From Verrucomicrobiota bacterium (GTDB taxonomy: Bacteria; Verrucomicrobiota; Verrucomicrobiia; Opitutales; Opitutaceae): a stretch of 36,714 bases of DNA. Within the stretch, counting starts at the first letter, position 1; every line of letters starts with the position of its first letter. The position numbers and the translations under genes were made by a program. Shown piece by piece: positions 8,229 to 17,204 of this stretch. Location of the stretch: NCBI GenBank assembly GCA_023432225.1, contig JAEYUW010000004.1, positions 1 to 36,714 on the forward strand, given 5' to 3'. Below the pieces are notes generated by a model that saw only the letters and a list, made by a program, of their open reading frames with translations, was not told the DNA's origin and did no database searches.

Positions 8229-9995
8229 ATGCTCTACCCGATCGACACCGAAACGCGTGAAGTCCGCGAATTGAGCGGCATCTGGGATTTCTGTCTCGAT
8301 CCGGAGGACCGCGGGTTGGCCGATCAGTGGCAGACGAACGACTGGCCGGAGCGTCGCAGCATGCCCGTGCCGGCGAGCTATAACGACATCACCACCGATC
8401 GCGCCGTCCACGACCACGTCGGTCCGGTCTGGTATCGGCGCGAATTTTTCTGCCCAGAAAGTTGGCGCGGCAAGAGCGTGCGCGTGCGCTTCGGCGCCGC
8501 GGCCCACCGCGCCATTGTCTGGATCAACGGCCGCGAAATGACGCGGCATCTAGGCGGCTTCCTCCCGTTCGAAGCGGACGCGTCCGCGGTCGTCCGCTTC
8601 GGCACGGAAGGCGTCAACACCCTCGTCGTCCGCGTCGACAACGTGCTGGATTGGGCGACGCTCCCGCCCGGCGAAGTCGCGTCACTGCCTTGGGGCGGCA
8701 AGCGTCAGGATTACTTTCACGATTTCTACAACTACGCCGGCATTTGCCGTCCGGTCCGCCTCATCGCACAGCCGGCAGTCGGCATCGATGGGATTCACGC
8801 CAGCGTCAGCCGCGTCGGCGACGACGCGCGGGTGCGTGTGCGGGTCGCCACGCGCGCGTCGCGCTGCGAGCTGCGCCTCATCCATGCCGGAACGACCGTG
8901 AGCGCCGGCAAGGGACTCGACACGGAACTCACCGTCGCGAATCCCCTCTGGTGGTCGCCCGAATCGCCCACGCTCTACGAACTGGAGGTCCGCGCGTTCG
9001 ACGCCGCCGGCGGCCTGCGCGACGTCTATCGCCTGCCGCTCGGCTTGCGCACCGTGCGCGTCGACGGCGACCGGTTTTTGCTGAACGAGCAGCCGTTCTA
9101 TTTCCGCGGCTTCGGCCGACACGAAGATTCCGACCTCCGCGGCAAGGGCTCCGACGACGCCGTGAACGTGCGCGATCTCTCGCTGCTGAAATGGATCGGC
9201 GCGAATTCCGTGCGCAGCTCGCATTATCCCTACTCGGAAGAGTTCCTGCGCCTGGCCGATCGCGAAGGCATCGCCGTGATCGGTGAATGCCCGGCCGTGG
9301 GACTCTATCGTTTCGACGAGCAGGAGAACCCCACGACGCCCATCTTCACCGCGGACAAAGCCGGCGCGGCGCTGCGCGACCACCACCGCGACACGACGCG
9401 CGTGATGATCGAGCGCGACCGCAATCACGCCTGCATCCTCATGTGGAGCCTCGCCAACGAGACCGCGACGCACGAGGACGCCGGCTTCGAACATTTCAGC
9501 GCCATCGTCGGACTCGCGCGCGAGCTGGACCCGTCGCGGCCGATCACCGTCGTCGAGTGCAATTTCCCGCGTCACGACCGCGTCGGCGCGATCGTCGACG
9601 TGATCGCGATCAACCGCTACTACGGTTGGTATCTCGACTCGGGCGATCTCACCTCCATCGGTCCCAAGTTCCGTGCCGAGCTCGCCGAGTGGCGTGCACG
9701 CTGGCGCAAGCCAATCCTGCTCTCCGAATACGGCGCCGATACCATCGCCGGCCTGCACAAGCTGCCGAGCGCGATGTTCTCGGAGGAGTTCCAGGTCGAT
9801 TACCTGCGCGCGTTTCACGAGGTGCTCGACTCCTGTCCCTTCATCGTCGGCGAGCACGTGTGGGCCTTTGCCGATTTTGCCACGAAACCCGGCATCACCC
9901 GCATCGACGGTAACCGCAAAGGCGTGTTCACGCGCCAGCGCCAGCCCAAGGCCGCCGCGTTCAGCCTGCGCGAACGCTGGCTCGCGCGCCGTTAA
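8229..9995 (+). CDS. uidA: GH2 beta-glucuronidase
   Basis: A 588-residue enzyme that aligns by eye along its full length with E. coli UidA, which hydrolyses beta-D-glucuronides. The acid/base is Glu411 (WSLANE) and the nucleophile Glu500 (LSEYGADT), against 413 and 504 in E. coli. The glucuronate-recognising N-x-K motif is present as Asn562-Arg-Lys564 in GNRKGVFTR. The NRYYGWY segment before the nucleophile and VGEHVWAFADF after it are also conserved. These features separate it from beta-galactosidases of the same family. There is no signal peptide, so it should be cytoplasmic. It begins 88 bases from the divergent LacI-type gene and is followed after 48 bases by a TonB-dependent receptor, which suggests a glucuronide-uptake pair. 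Confidence 0.95.
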   Translation: MLYPIDTETREVRELSGIWDFCLDPEDRGLADQWQTNDWPERRSMPVPASYNDITTDRAVHDHVGPVWYRREFFCPESWRGKSVRVRFGAAAHRAIVWINGREMTRHLGGFLPFEADASAVVRFGTEGVNTLVVRVDNVLDWATLPPGEVASLPWGGKRQDYFHDFYNYAGICRPVRLIAQPAVGIDGIHASVSRVGDDARVRVRVATRASRCELRLIHAGTTVSAGKGLDTELTVANPLWWSPESPTLYELEVRAFDAAGGLRDVYRLPLGLRTVRVDGDRFLLNEQPFYFRGFGRHEDSDLRGKGSDDAVNVRDLSLLKWIGANSVRSSHYPYSEEFLRLADREGIAVIGECPAVGLYRFDEQENPTTPIFTADKAGAALRDHHRDTTRVMIERDRNHACILMWSLANETATHEDAGFEHFSAIVGLARELDPSRPITVVECNFPRHDRVGAIVDVIAINRYYGWYLDSGDLTSIGPKFRAELAEWRARWRKPILLSEYGADTIAGLHKLPSAMFSEEFQVDYLRAFHEVLDSCPFIVGEHVWAFADFATKPGITRIDGNRKGVFTRQRQPKAAAFSLRERWLARR

Positions 9996-10043
9996 TCCTG
10001 CCCCTCGCTCCCTTTCTCCCCTTAACCTCAACCCCGCCCCTAA

Positions 10044-12806
10044 ATGAAGATCCCCGCCTCACTCGTCCTTGCTGCGATGGGAATTCCCCTCGCCTCGAAC
10101 GGTCTCGCGCAAAGCACCAACAACCCACCTGCCACCGCCGCGCCCGTCGACTCGGAGGTGGTTGCCCTGTCGCCCTTCGTCGTGAACACCGCGCGCGACA
10201 CTTCGTGGCGCGCCGCCACCACGCTGATCGGCAACCGCACGAATCAGGAACTCGCGAAACTGCCGATGACCGTCGATGCCATCACCGGCGAGTTCATGAA
10301 GGACCTGCAACTCGCCTCCACCGAGGACGCCGCGCGCTTCGTCTCCGGCCTCACCGTGTCGCCGCGCTTCGAGTCGCGCACCGACGACAACCGCATCACC
10401 TACCGCGGCCTCAACTCCACTTCGACCAGCTCGCGCAACTTCTTCCTCTGGTATGTGCCGGTCGACACCTACAACGTCGAACGCCTCGATTTCAACAAGG
10501 GCTCGAATTCGCTGATGTTCGGCAACTCGGCCCCCGGCGGCCAGAGCACGGCGTTCACGAAGCAGCCGCGCGAATACCGCTTCGGCTCATTCTCCGCCAG
10601 CGTCGGCAGCAACGATTCGTATCGCTTCCAAGCCGACTTCAATCAGCCGATCACCAAACAGCTCAGCGTGCGCGTGAACTTGGTCGAGCGGAAGGACCAG
10701 ACCTACGTTGACCGCAACTTCCAGCACCTCGCCGCCCAGACGATGGCGATCGCCTACACGCCCTTCGCCAACACCCAGATCCGCGTGGAAGGTGAACACG
10801 GTCGCTACGCGCGCCGCCGCGCCGATAACGCGCTCGCGATTCAGGATGTCGCCGCCCCCGGACTCGGCCTCGCAACGAACAACCGCTGGTATTACACGTC
10901 CGATGGCACCGTCATTCAGCGCACCAGCTCGTTGCCCGCCGCGATCGATCGCACCGGCGCCAGCGGCGCGATCCTGCCCCTCCTCGATGGCATGACCCAG
11001 TCCGTGCGGTTGCCTAACGGCAGTAGCAAGGATTTCAGCGGCCTCGCCAAGACCACCAACGTCCTCGGCGCCGGCGACTATCTCGACCGTCCCTACAACG
11101 TCTTCACCGCGACGCTGGAGCAGAAGATCGGCGACCTCGCCATCGAATACGCCTTCAACCAACAGCGCCAGCAGCAGGAGCGCAACGACGTGTCGTTCGG
11201 CACGACCAGCTCGCCGCCGGTCGTGCAGGTGGACGGTGCGGGCCGGCCGTTCATGGACCTCGACGGCAGCAACACCTACAAGATTTTCTCCAACGCCGTG
11301 CAGACGCACCGGCTGACGCTCGCCTATCCGTTCGAGTTCGGACACTGGGCCAAGGAATACCTCGTGGTCACCAGCACGCACTCGCGCGACGCCGCGCGCA
11401 ACCGTCGCTTCAACCTCGTCAACGACGCGGCGACCGGCTCGCTCGCCAACAACATCGTGCGCATTCGCGCCTACCTCGATGACCCGGCCTACGGCTCGCA
11501 GGAATATTGGGATCGTCTGCTGCCCGGCAATCTGGCGAGCACCTCCAACTTCCACGCCTCGCTCAACGAAGTTTACCTGAACACGAGCCCGCTCGTGGAC
11601 ATCCGCTACTCCCGCGCCGCGAACGCCACGCTCTCCGGCGAATACTTCGATGGCCGCCTCGTCTCGCTGCTCGGCGCCGGCTACGAAAAGCTCTCGCGCA
11701 AGATTCCGATCGATTCGATCTACACCGCCGATGCCCGCGGACTCTACTCCGCCGTGGCGGACCCCGACGACGCTCCCGGCCTGTATCGCTACGACCCGAA
11801 ATACGACGTCGACGCCAACACGCTCGTCGCCGGCCTCACCTGGGTCGCGGTGCGTCACGCGAACTTCGGCCTCAACCTCTACGGCGTCTACTCCGAGTCG
11901 TTCAACTGGCAGGCCGCCCAAACCTTCAACGGTCAGAACCTCGGCCCGATCACCGGCGACACGAAGGAAATCGGCATCAAGGGCGACCTCGCGAAACAGA
12001 AACTTTTCTACAGCCTCGCCTTCTACGAGATTAACCGCCGCAACGCCGCCTACAGCTGGACGCCTGACCTGCTCTCGAACACGCAGCTCGAAGATCTTTT
12101 CAACCCGAACAACCTCCTCCCGAGCGATCCCGGCTATTTCACGGTCACAACCGGCCTGAACAACGAGCGCCGCACCATCAACTCCGAGGAGAAATCCCGC
12201 GGCTTCGATCTCACGCTGCAAGGCCAGCGCACCTTCGGCCTCCAGGCCCGCGCGACGTTCTCCTACACCAAGGTCCGCGCGACGCGCGACTTCGCCGCGT
12301 TCCAGGCGCTGCTCGATGCCGCCATCGCACGCACCAACGCCGCGAACGCCGCGGGTAATCCGGCCATGGCCGAAAGTGCCACCTTCATCGCCAACGCGCA
12401 AAACATCCTGCTCTCGAACACCAACACGACCGAAGTCACCGGCCTGCGCAGCGCGCCCTACAGCGGCAGCTGGATCCTCGACTACGAACTGCCGCGCCGC
12501 GTCGGACTGCGCCTCGGCGCGAGCGGCGTCTGGGTGCCCGACTACAACGTCACGATCCTCAACGGCGTGCCTTACCGCGCGGGCGGTTCGCACCAGGTCG
12601 ATTTCTACGCGATCTACACCCGCAAGGTGAAAGGCGCGCGCCTCTCGTTCAACTTGAACGTCCGGAACGCCTACGATCTCGCGAATGGCAACAGCACGCG
12701 CCGCAAGTCCGGCGCCCTTTCCACGAGCCCAGCGGGCGGACCGAATTATCTCTACCGCTACACCGACCCGACGACGTTCACGTTCTCGACGAGCGTTCAA
12801 TTCTAA
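10044..12806 (+). CDS. TonB-dependent outer-membrane receptor
   Basis: A 920-residue outer-membrane transporter. The signal peptide covers about residues 1-22 and ends in GLAQS. A short linker carries VVALSPFVV (residues 39-47), the conserved N-terminal motif of opitutal TonB receptors and a possible TonB box. The plug domain follows, with 'VDTYNVERLDFNKG' and 'SNSLMFGNSAPGG' resembling the usual VERIEVxxGPxSxLYG block. The rest is a beta-barrel with alternating aromatic strands ending in a terminal phenylalanine (STSVQF). There is no SusD-like neighbour. It follows the beta-glucuronidase by 48 bases and is closed by a terminator, so the two probably form a unit importing a glucuronic-acid-containing oligosaccharide. 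The substrate is inferred from context only. Confidence 0.93.
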   Translation: MKIPASLVLAAMGIPLASNGLAQSTNNPPATAAPVDSEVVALSPFVVNTARDTSWRAATTLIGNRTNQELAKLPMTVDAITGEFMKDLQLASTEDAARFVSGLTVSPRFESRTDDNRITYRGLNSTSTSSRNFFLWYVPVDTYNVERLDFNKGSNSLMFGNSAPGGQSTAFTKQPREYRFGSFSASVGSNDSYRFQADFNQPITKQLSVRVNLVERKDQTYVDRNFQHLAAQTMAIAYTPFANTQIRVEGEHGRYARRRADNALAIQDVAAPGLGLATNNRWYYTSDGTVIQRTSSLPAAIDRTGASGAILPLLDGMTQSVRLPNGSSKDFSGLAKTTNVLGAGDYLDRPYNVFTATLEQKIGDLAIEYAFNQQRQQQERNDVSFGTTSSPPVVQVDGAGRPFMDLDGSNTYKIFSNAVQTHRLTLAYPFEFGHWAKEYLVVTSTHSRDAARNRRFNLVNDAATGSLANNIVRIRAYLDDPAYGSQEYWDRLLPGNLASTSNFHASLNEVYLNTSPLVDIRYSRAANATLSGEYFDGRLVSLLGAGYEKLSRKIPIDSIYTADARGLYSAVADPDDAPGLYRYDPKYDVDANTLVAGLTWVAVRHANFGLNLYGVYSESFNWQAAQTFNGQNLGPITGDTKEIGIKGDLAKQKLFYSLAFYEINRRNAAYSWTPDLLSNTQLEDLFNPNNLLPSDPGYFTVTTGLNNERRTINSEEKSRGFDLTLQGQRTFGLQARATFSYTKVRATRDFAAFQALLDAAIARTNAANAAGNPAMAESATFIANAQNILLSNTNTTEVTGLRSAPYSGSWILDYELPRRVGLRLGASGVWVPDYNVTILNGVPYRAGGSHQVDFYAIYTRKVKGARLSFNLNVRNAYDLANGNSTRRKSGALSTSPAGGPNYLYRYTDPTTFTFSTSVQF

Positions 12807-12836
12807 GCGCGTCCAACGGGCCCGCTGAAACCTGAC

Positions 12837-12874
12837 GAAACCGCGATTCCCCTCGGGACCGCGGTTTCTTTCTG
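12837..12874 (+). terminator. Rho-independent terminator after the TonB receptor
   Basis: A 9-bp perfect stem, GAAACCGCG (12837-12845) with CGCGGTTTC (12860-12868), contains a smaller TCCC/GGGA stem in its loop and is followed by a T-rich run (TTCTTTCT). It starts 30 bases after the stop codon at 12804-12806. Confidence 0.8.
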
Positions 12875-13051
12875 CCCAACCCTCGAGATACCCAAGTCTC
12901 CCCGGCCTTCTCCTCACTCAATACGAGCGCGACCGCTGAGCGATTGTCCGTTCGGCCGCGGCGCTTTCAATGACGCCGATTGCGTCGCGGCACCTTCAAC
13001 GCGAGAGCGTCTCTTCATTCACGGTCCGCCGCCGCTTCGCTGATATCGCGT

Positions 13052-13957
13052 TCATCGCAATCCGCGCAACTCGCTCGGCGCCACGCCGTGCACGGCCTTG
13101 AAGCAGCGGGCGAAATGATACGGGTCCGAAAACCCCACGCGGGCCGCCGCCTCCTTCACCAAGCCACCGGAATCGATCAAGTATTCCGCCGCGAGCGCCA
13201 TCTTGCGGCGCAGAAGATATTGGTAAGGGCTCGTGCCTTGGAACCGCCGAAACAGCCGGCACACACTCGCGACGTCGAGCTTCGCCGCCTCCGCCACTTC
13301 CTCGAGGGTGCGCCAGCGATCGGCGTGCGTCTCGATCAGCGCGCGACACCGCAGAAAATTATCCCGCGCGCGCGCGTCGGCAGGTGAGTTTTCGCCCGGC
13401 GCGTCAGCGGCCTTCAGCAACAGAAGCTCGAGCAGTTTCAGGCAAATCGCCGGCGCCTTCGCCGTGTGGCGCTGGCCTTCGTGAATGATGTCTTCCGCGA
13501 TCGTCAGCCCCTCCGCTGGCGCCGCGAACCGCCGAATCGTTCCCGGGCGCAACGCCGCCTCGGCGAGCACGCGGTCCACGTCGCGCCCCGCCAGCGCGAA
13601 GAAGAATTTCACGAGCGGAAACGTGGCGTCGGTCTGAATCCGACATTTCGTGTGCGGTGCATAAGCGAAGATCGATCCCGCGGAAATCCGCTGCTCCGAC
13701 CGACGACCCAGCTGCGCCACTCCGCTGCCCTCGGCGACGTATTCGACCACGTGAAACGGATACGATGCCCGATCCACCAGGTAATCCGGTGCGCACTCCT
13801 CGCGTCCGGCGAGAGCGAGCGTCCAGGCTTCGTCGCGCGCGGGCGCGAGATTCGGAAAAATATACCGCGAGCCCGCCACCCGGGCGGAAAGCAGCCGCTC
13901 GCGAACGCCTGGTGAGGGGATTTCTCCGGGAGTGCGTGAGGGACGATTCACGGTCAA
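13052..13957 (-). CDS. AraC-family transcriptional regulator
   Basis: A 301-residue protein. Residues about 30-125 form the cupin-like sugar-sensing domain of AraC proteins (an 'FHVVEYVAEGSGVAQLG' strand, then 'SIFAYAPHT'). Two helix-turn-helix units follow, at about 218-240 (LEEVAEAAKLDVASVCRLF) and 266-290 (VKEAAARVGFSDPYHFARCF), ending in the usual GVAPSELR. An in-frame TAA precedes the TTG at 13955-13957, so the start is that TTG or the GTG at 13949-13951. A GGAG lies 4 bases before the TTG and 10 before the GTG. It is divergent from the isomerase-aldolase pair, with 107 bases between starts, and probably activates it in response to the sugar that pair degrades. Confidence 0.92.
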   Translation of the reverse strand: MTVNRPSRTPGEIPSPGVRERLLSARVAGSRYIFPNLAPARDEAWTLALAGREECAPDYLVDRASYPFHVVEYVAEGSGVAQLGRRSEQRISAGSIFAYAPHTKCRIQTDATFPLVKFFFALAGRDVDRVLAEAALRPGTIRRFAAPAEGLTIAEDIIHEGQRHTAKAPAICLKLLELLLLKAADAPGENSPADARARDNFLRCRALIETHADRWRTLEEVAEAAKLDVASVCRLFRRFQGTSPYQYLLRRKMALAAEYLIDSGGLVKEAAARVGFSDPYHFARCFKAVHGVAPSELRGLR

Positions 13958-14064
13958 TTATCTCCAGCATCCGGTCAGCAATGTCCATTCCGATTCCCCA
14001 TCGAAAGAGGTATGATTGCCACCCTTCCATCCCCACCCTGTTGGTCAAACATTTCCATCCTGCC

Positions 14065-15702
14065 ATGAAGAAATCTCCTCGTTCGTCCGTCCCCAAAGTG
14101 CTGCTCGTCGCCAGCGGCGACCTGCGCCAGAGCGCCAACGAAAAATGCTGGCCTGCCCAGGCCGCCATGGAACGCCAGCTCGCTGCCGCCGTCCCGGCGC
14201 TCGGCGCCGAACTCGTCCGCGCGCACCCCTACAGCCCGCGTCGCCGCCACGGCTTCATCGCGTCGCAGAAGGAAGGCATGGAGGTCTTCGCGCAGATCGA
14301 TCCGACCGCACCGCTCATCGTCGCGGAGAGCGTCTGGCAATACTCGCATCACGTCCTGCATGGCCTGATCTCGCACCGCGGGCCGATCCTCACCGTCGCG
14401 AATTGGTCGGGCACGTGGCCGGGCCTCGTCGGCATGCTCAATCTCAACGGCTCGCTCACGAAGGCCGGCGTGAAATATTCCACGCTCTGGAGCATCGATT
14501 TCACGGATGAGTTTTTCAAAGAAGGTCTCGCCGAATGGCTGAAGACCGGTCGCGTCCGCCATCCCGAGCGTCACGTGAAGTCGCTCGCGCGTTGCCAAGT
14601 GCCGTCGCGCGCCGTGCGCACGGCCGAGCAACTGGCCGCCGAGCTACGCACCCGCAAGGCCATCATGGGCGTCTTCGACGAAGGCTGCATGGGCATGTAT
14701 AACGCCATCATTCCCGACGAACTGCTCTTCTCGACCGGCGTCTACAAGGAGCGCCTCTCGCAATCCGCGCTCTACTACGCCGCCACGCAGGTCACGGAGG
14801 AAGAGGCGCGCGCCGCCTACGACTGGCTCGTCGCCAAGGGCATGAAGTTCCACCTCGGCCAGAACGAGGAAACCGAACTCACCGAGCGCCAAGTCCTCTG
14901 GCAGTGCCGCACCTACATCGCCGCGCTGCGCATCGCCGACGAATTCGGCTGCGACACGATCGGCATTCAATACCAACAGGGCCTCAAGGACCTCTTGCCC
15001 GCCTCCGATCTCGTCGAGGGCCTGCTCAACAACGCCGACCGCCCGCCGGTCCGCAACGCCGCCGGCAAAGTCATCCGTCGCGGCGACGCGCTGCCGCATT
15101 TCAACGAAGTCGACGAGTGCGCCGGCCTCGACGGCCTGCTCACGCACCGCGTCCACCGTGCGCTCGGCCAGCCGGTCGAGAACACGCTGCACGATCTCCG
15201 CTGGGGTGACTACGACCAGAGCAAGACGACGGACGAATACGTCTGGGTGTTCCTCATCTCCGGCAGCGCGCCGCCGGCGCACCATATCGGCGGCTACAAA
15301 GGCACCGACTCGCACCGCCAGCCGCCGATGTATTTCCGCCTCGGTGGCGGCACGCTGCGCGGCGTGGCGAAGCCCGGCGAGATTGTCTGGAGCCGCGTGT
15401 TCGTCGCCGACGGCAAGCTCAAGATGGATCTCGGCCGCGCCAAGGTCATCGCGCTGCCGCAGGCGGAGACCGAGCGTCGCTGGCAGGAAACCACGCCGGA
15501 ATGGCCGATCATGCACGCCGTCACCTACGGCGTGACGCGCGACCAGATGATGGCGCGCCACAAGGCCAACCACATCCAAGTCGTCTACGCGCACTCCGCC
15601 GCCGAAGCCGATCTCGCGCTCTACACCAAGGCCGCGCTCGCCGCGCAGCTCGGGCTCGAAGTCTCGCTCTGCGGCACCAAGGCCAACGGCCAACCGTTCT
15701 GA
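14065..15702 (+). CDS. L-fucose isomerase-like sugar isomerase
   Basis: A 545-residue cytoplasmic protein of the fucose/arabinose isomerase superfamily, which interconverts aldoses and ketoses with a divalent metal. The N-terminal Rossmann-like part begins KVLLVASGDLRQSANE. The middle contains TIGIQYQQGLKD. The C-terminal domain holds APPAHHIGGYKG and ends with MMARHKANHIQVVYAH, similar to the C-terminal His-containing metal/substrate region of FucI. An open frame extends upstream to 13657 but runs into the AraC gene, so I chose the ATG at 14065. No Shine-Dalgarno precedes it, but an 18-codon mini-ORF ends across its start codon. The stop is 2 bases before the class II aldolase, so the two are clearly co-translated. 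The sugar could be L-fucose, D-arabinose or a modified hexose; the sequence does not decide. Confidence 0.85.
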   Translation: MKKSPRSSVPKVLLVASGDLRQSANEKCWPAQAAMERQLAAAVPALGAELVRAHPYSPRRRHGFIASQKEGMEVFAQIDPTAPLIVAESVWQYSHHVLHGLISHRGPILTVANWSGTWPGLVGMLNLNGSLTKAGVKYSTLWSIDFTDEFFKEGLAEWLKTGRVRHPERHVKSLARCQVPSRAVRTAEQLAAELRTRKAIMGVFDEGCMGMYNAIIPDELLFSTGVYKERLSQSALYYAATQVTEEEARAAYDWLVAKGMKFHLGQNEETELTERQVLWQCRTYIAALRIADEFGCDTIGIQYQQGLKDLLPASDLVEGLLNNADRPPVRNAAGKVIRRGDALPHFNEVDECAGLDGLLTHRVHRALGQPVENTLHDLRWGDYDQSKTTDEYVWVFLISGSAPPAHHIGGYKGTDSHRQPPMYFRLGGGTLRGVAKPGEIVWSRVFVADGKLKMDLGRAKVIALPQAETERRWQETTPEWPIMHAVTYGVTRDQMMARHKANHIQVVYAHSAAEADLALYTKAALAAQLGLEVSLCGTKANGQPF

Positions 15703-15704
15703 TC

Positions 15705-16463
15705 GTGAGCGCCTCCACGCCGCTCTCCGATCTGCTCACGCTCTCGCACGAACTCGGTCGCGAGGATCGCTCACTCGCGATCCTCGGCGAGGGCAACACG
15801 TCCACGCGCACCGGTGACGGCCGCTTTCTCGTCAAGGCGAGCGGCTCGAACCTCGCGACGCTCGCCGCCACCGGCGTCACCGAGTGTCGCGCCGACCCGC
15901 TGCTCGCGTTGCTCGAACAACCAGGCGCGACGGACGCCGAGATCGAGGCCGCGCTCCTGGCGTCGCGCGCCGAGCCCTACGCCCGCAAGCCGTCCGTCGA
16001 GGCCATGTTTCACGCCTGGCTGCTCGGATTGCCCGGTATCGCCTTCGTCGGCCACACGCATCCGGTCAGCGTGAACGCGCTATTGTGCTCCGAACGCGCA
16101 CAGGAATTCGCCACCCGTCGCCTCTTCCCCGACGAGATCGTCTGCTGCGGCCCGAGCTCCGTGCTCGTGCCGTATACCGATCCCGGCGCCGCGCTCGCGC
16201 GCGCGATTCGCGACGGCGTCGAACGCCACCGCGAAACAACCGGCCTCATCCCGCGCGTGATCCTGCTGGAAAACCACGGCCTGATCGCGCTCGGCGCCAC
16301 ACCGTCCGCCGTGCTAGCGGCGACTCTGATGGCGGCGAAAGCCGCCGCCATCACGCTCGGCGCCTGCGCGGCCGGCGGGCCACGCTATTTGTCCGCGGCG
16401 GAAGTCCATCGCATCGCCAATCGCTCGGACGAGCACTATCGGCAAAAGATGCTCGGTCTCTGA
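15705..16463 (+). CDS. Class II aldolase/adducin family protein
   Basis: A 252-residue zinc aldolase of the FucA/RhaD/AraD family, which cleaves or epimerises ketose phosphates. The start is GTG at 15705, 2 bases after the isomerase stop; the open frame continues upstream only inside the isomerase gene. Zinc ligands are His117 and His119 (VGHTHPVSVNAL) and His191 (LLENHGLIALG). The catalytic glutamate is Glu99 in PSVEAMFHAWL. The phosphate-binding GEGNTSTR (28-35) and KASGSN (44-49) loops are present, so the enzyme looks intact and probably acts on a phosphorylated substrate, although no kinase gene is next to it. Length is slightly above FucA (about 215 residues). With the isomerase it should convert a deoxy- or pentose sugar to dihydroxyacetone phosphate and an aldehyde, by analogy with fucose breakdown. 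Confidence 0.9.
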   Translation: MSASTPLSDLLTLSHELGREDRSLAILGEGNTSTRTGDGRFLVKASGSNLATLAATGVTECRADPLLALLEQPGATDAEIEAALLASRAEPYARKPSVEAMFHAWLLGLPGIAFVGHTHPVSVNALLCSERAQEFATRRLFPDEIVCCGPSSVLVPYTDPGAALARAIRDGVERHRETTGLIPRVILLENHGLIALGATPSAVLAATLMAAKAAAITLGACAAGGPRYLSAAEVHRIANRSDEHYRQKMLGL

Positions 16464-16482
16464 GCCGGACTGATGCCGCCGC

Positions 16483-17007
16483 TCAGGACGCGGCCGGCGC
16501 GAGCCGGTCGAGGGCGCCTTTAATCGCGCGCAGATAATTTGGGTGCCAGAGTTCGTGCTCGGCGTCGGAGACGTCCGTGTAGGTGCCCTGCCGGTAGAAG
16601 TCGCGCACCGCGACAGCGCGACGGTGCATCTGCTCATCTTCCTTGGCCCCGACAAGCACATCGGCCGGCGTGTCCGCGTTGCCCGCCCGATAGGAAACCA
16701 TCCAGCGCTGCGGCTCGTCCTCATCCTCGAGGAAGAACGGTGAGATCGAGCCCAGAATCAAATGTCGCGCCCGCAACGCCCCGAGATGCGCGTAGAGCGC
16801 GCCAAGCGAGAACCCCAGCACGACCTTGCCCGCCGTCTGCGCGTCCACTTGCGGGAAAAGATCGTGGGAGTCGAAGTTCGGTTGCGACCCGCTCCACTCC
16901 AGGCGAACAAACTCGGTCTCCCAACCCGAGCGGCGAACGAAATCGACGAACGGCTGGAAGCGACGCTCGGCCCCGGGCATCGGTGGAACAACAGTCAGCA
17001 ATGGCAT
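16483..17007 (-). CDS. Small alpha/beta-hydrolase-like protein
   Basis: A 174-residue protein convergent with the aldolase gene (19 bases between stops). The nucleophile elbow is GFSLG with Ser67 after the strand KVVLGFS, preceding a helix as in alpha/beta hydrolases. A strand VLVGAKEDE (118-125) fits the acidic-residue position, and DAEHELW (His151) fits the catalytic histidine. It is short for the fold (usually 220 or more), so the lid region is minimal. I chose the ATG at 17005-17007 because the protein then starts with a beta strand (MPLLTVVPP); an in-frame TTG nine codons upstream is less likely. No signal peptide. The substrate is unknown; the family includes esterases and serine hydrolases without a known role. 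Confidence 0.75.
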   Translation of the reverse strand: MPLLTVVPPMPGAERRFQPFVDFVRRSGWETEFVRLEWSGSQPNFDSHDLFPQVDAQTAGKVVLGFSLGALYAHLGALRARHLILGSISPFFLEDEDEPQRWMVSYRAGNADTPADVLVGAKEDEQMHRRAVAVRDFYRQGTYTDVSDAEHELWHPNYLRAIKGALDRLAPAAS

Positions 17008-17204
17008 GCCACAGCGATGAGCAGACTCGCCCAAAGGTCAAATGACCGGGCGCGGCGCCCACTCGGTGTCCGCGCCGCGCGAGCGCGGCGAAACACGGGC
17101 CATCGGCGGCACGCATCCGCCTCACGCCACCCGCCCGCACCGATCTAAGCACGGGCGATAAAGGTTCTCATTCACCGGCACGGCGCGGCGTGGCACACTG
17201 CGAC

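Noticed and set aside
10587..12917. 776-residue minus-strand frame opposite the first TonB receptor
   Set aside because: Same antisense artefact; the plus strand has a signal peptide, plug and terminal aromatic residue.
13657..14064. N-terminal extension of the isomerase frame
   Set aside because: It overlaps the AraC gene on the other strand and reads as low-complexity Arg/Pro sequence; the family start is at 14065.
17041..17085. GC-rich inverted repeat in the gap before the SGNH pseudogene
   Set aside because: Short GC arms with no T-run, so neither a good terminator nor a convincing operator.
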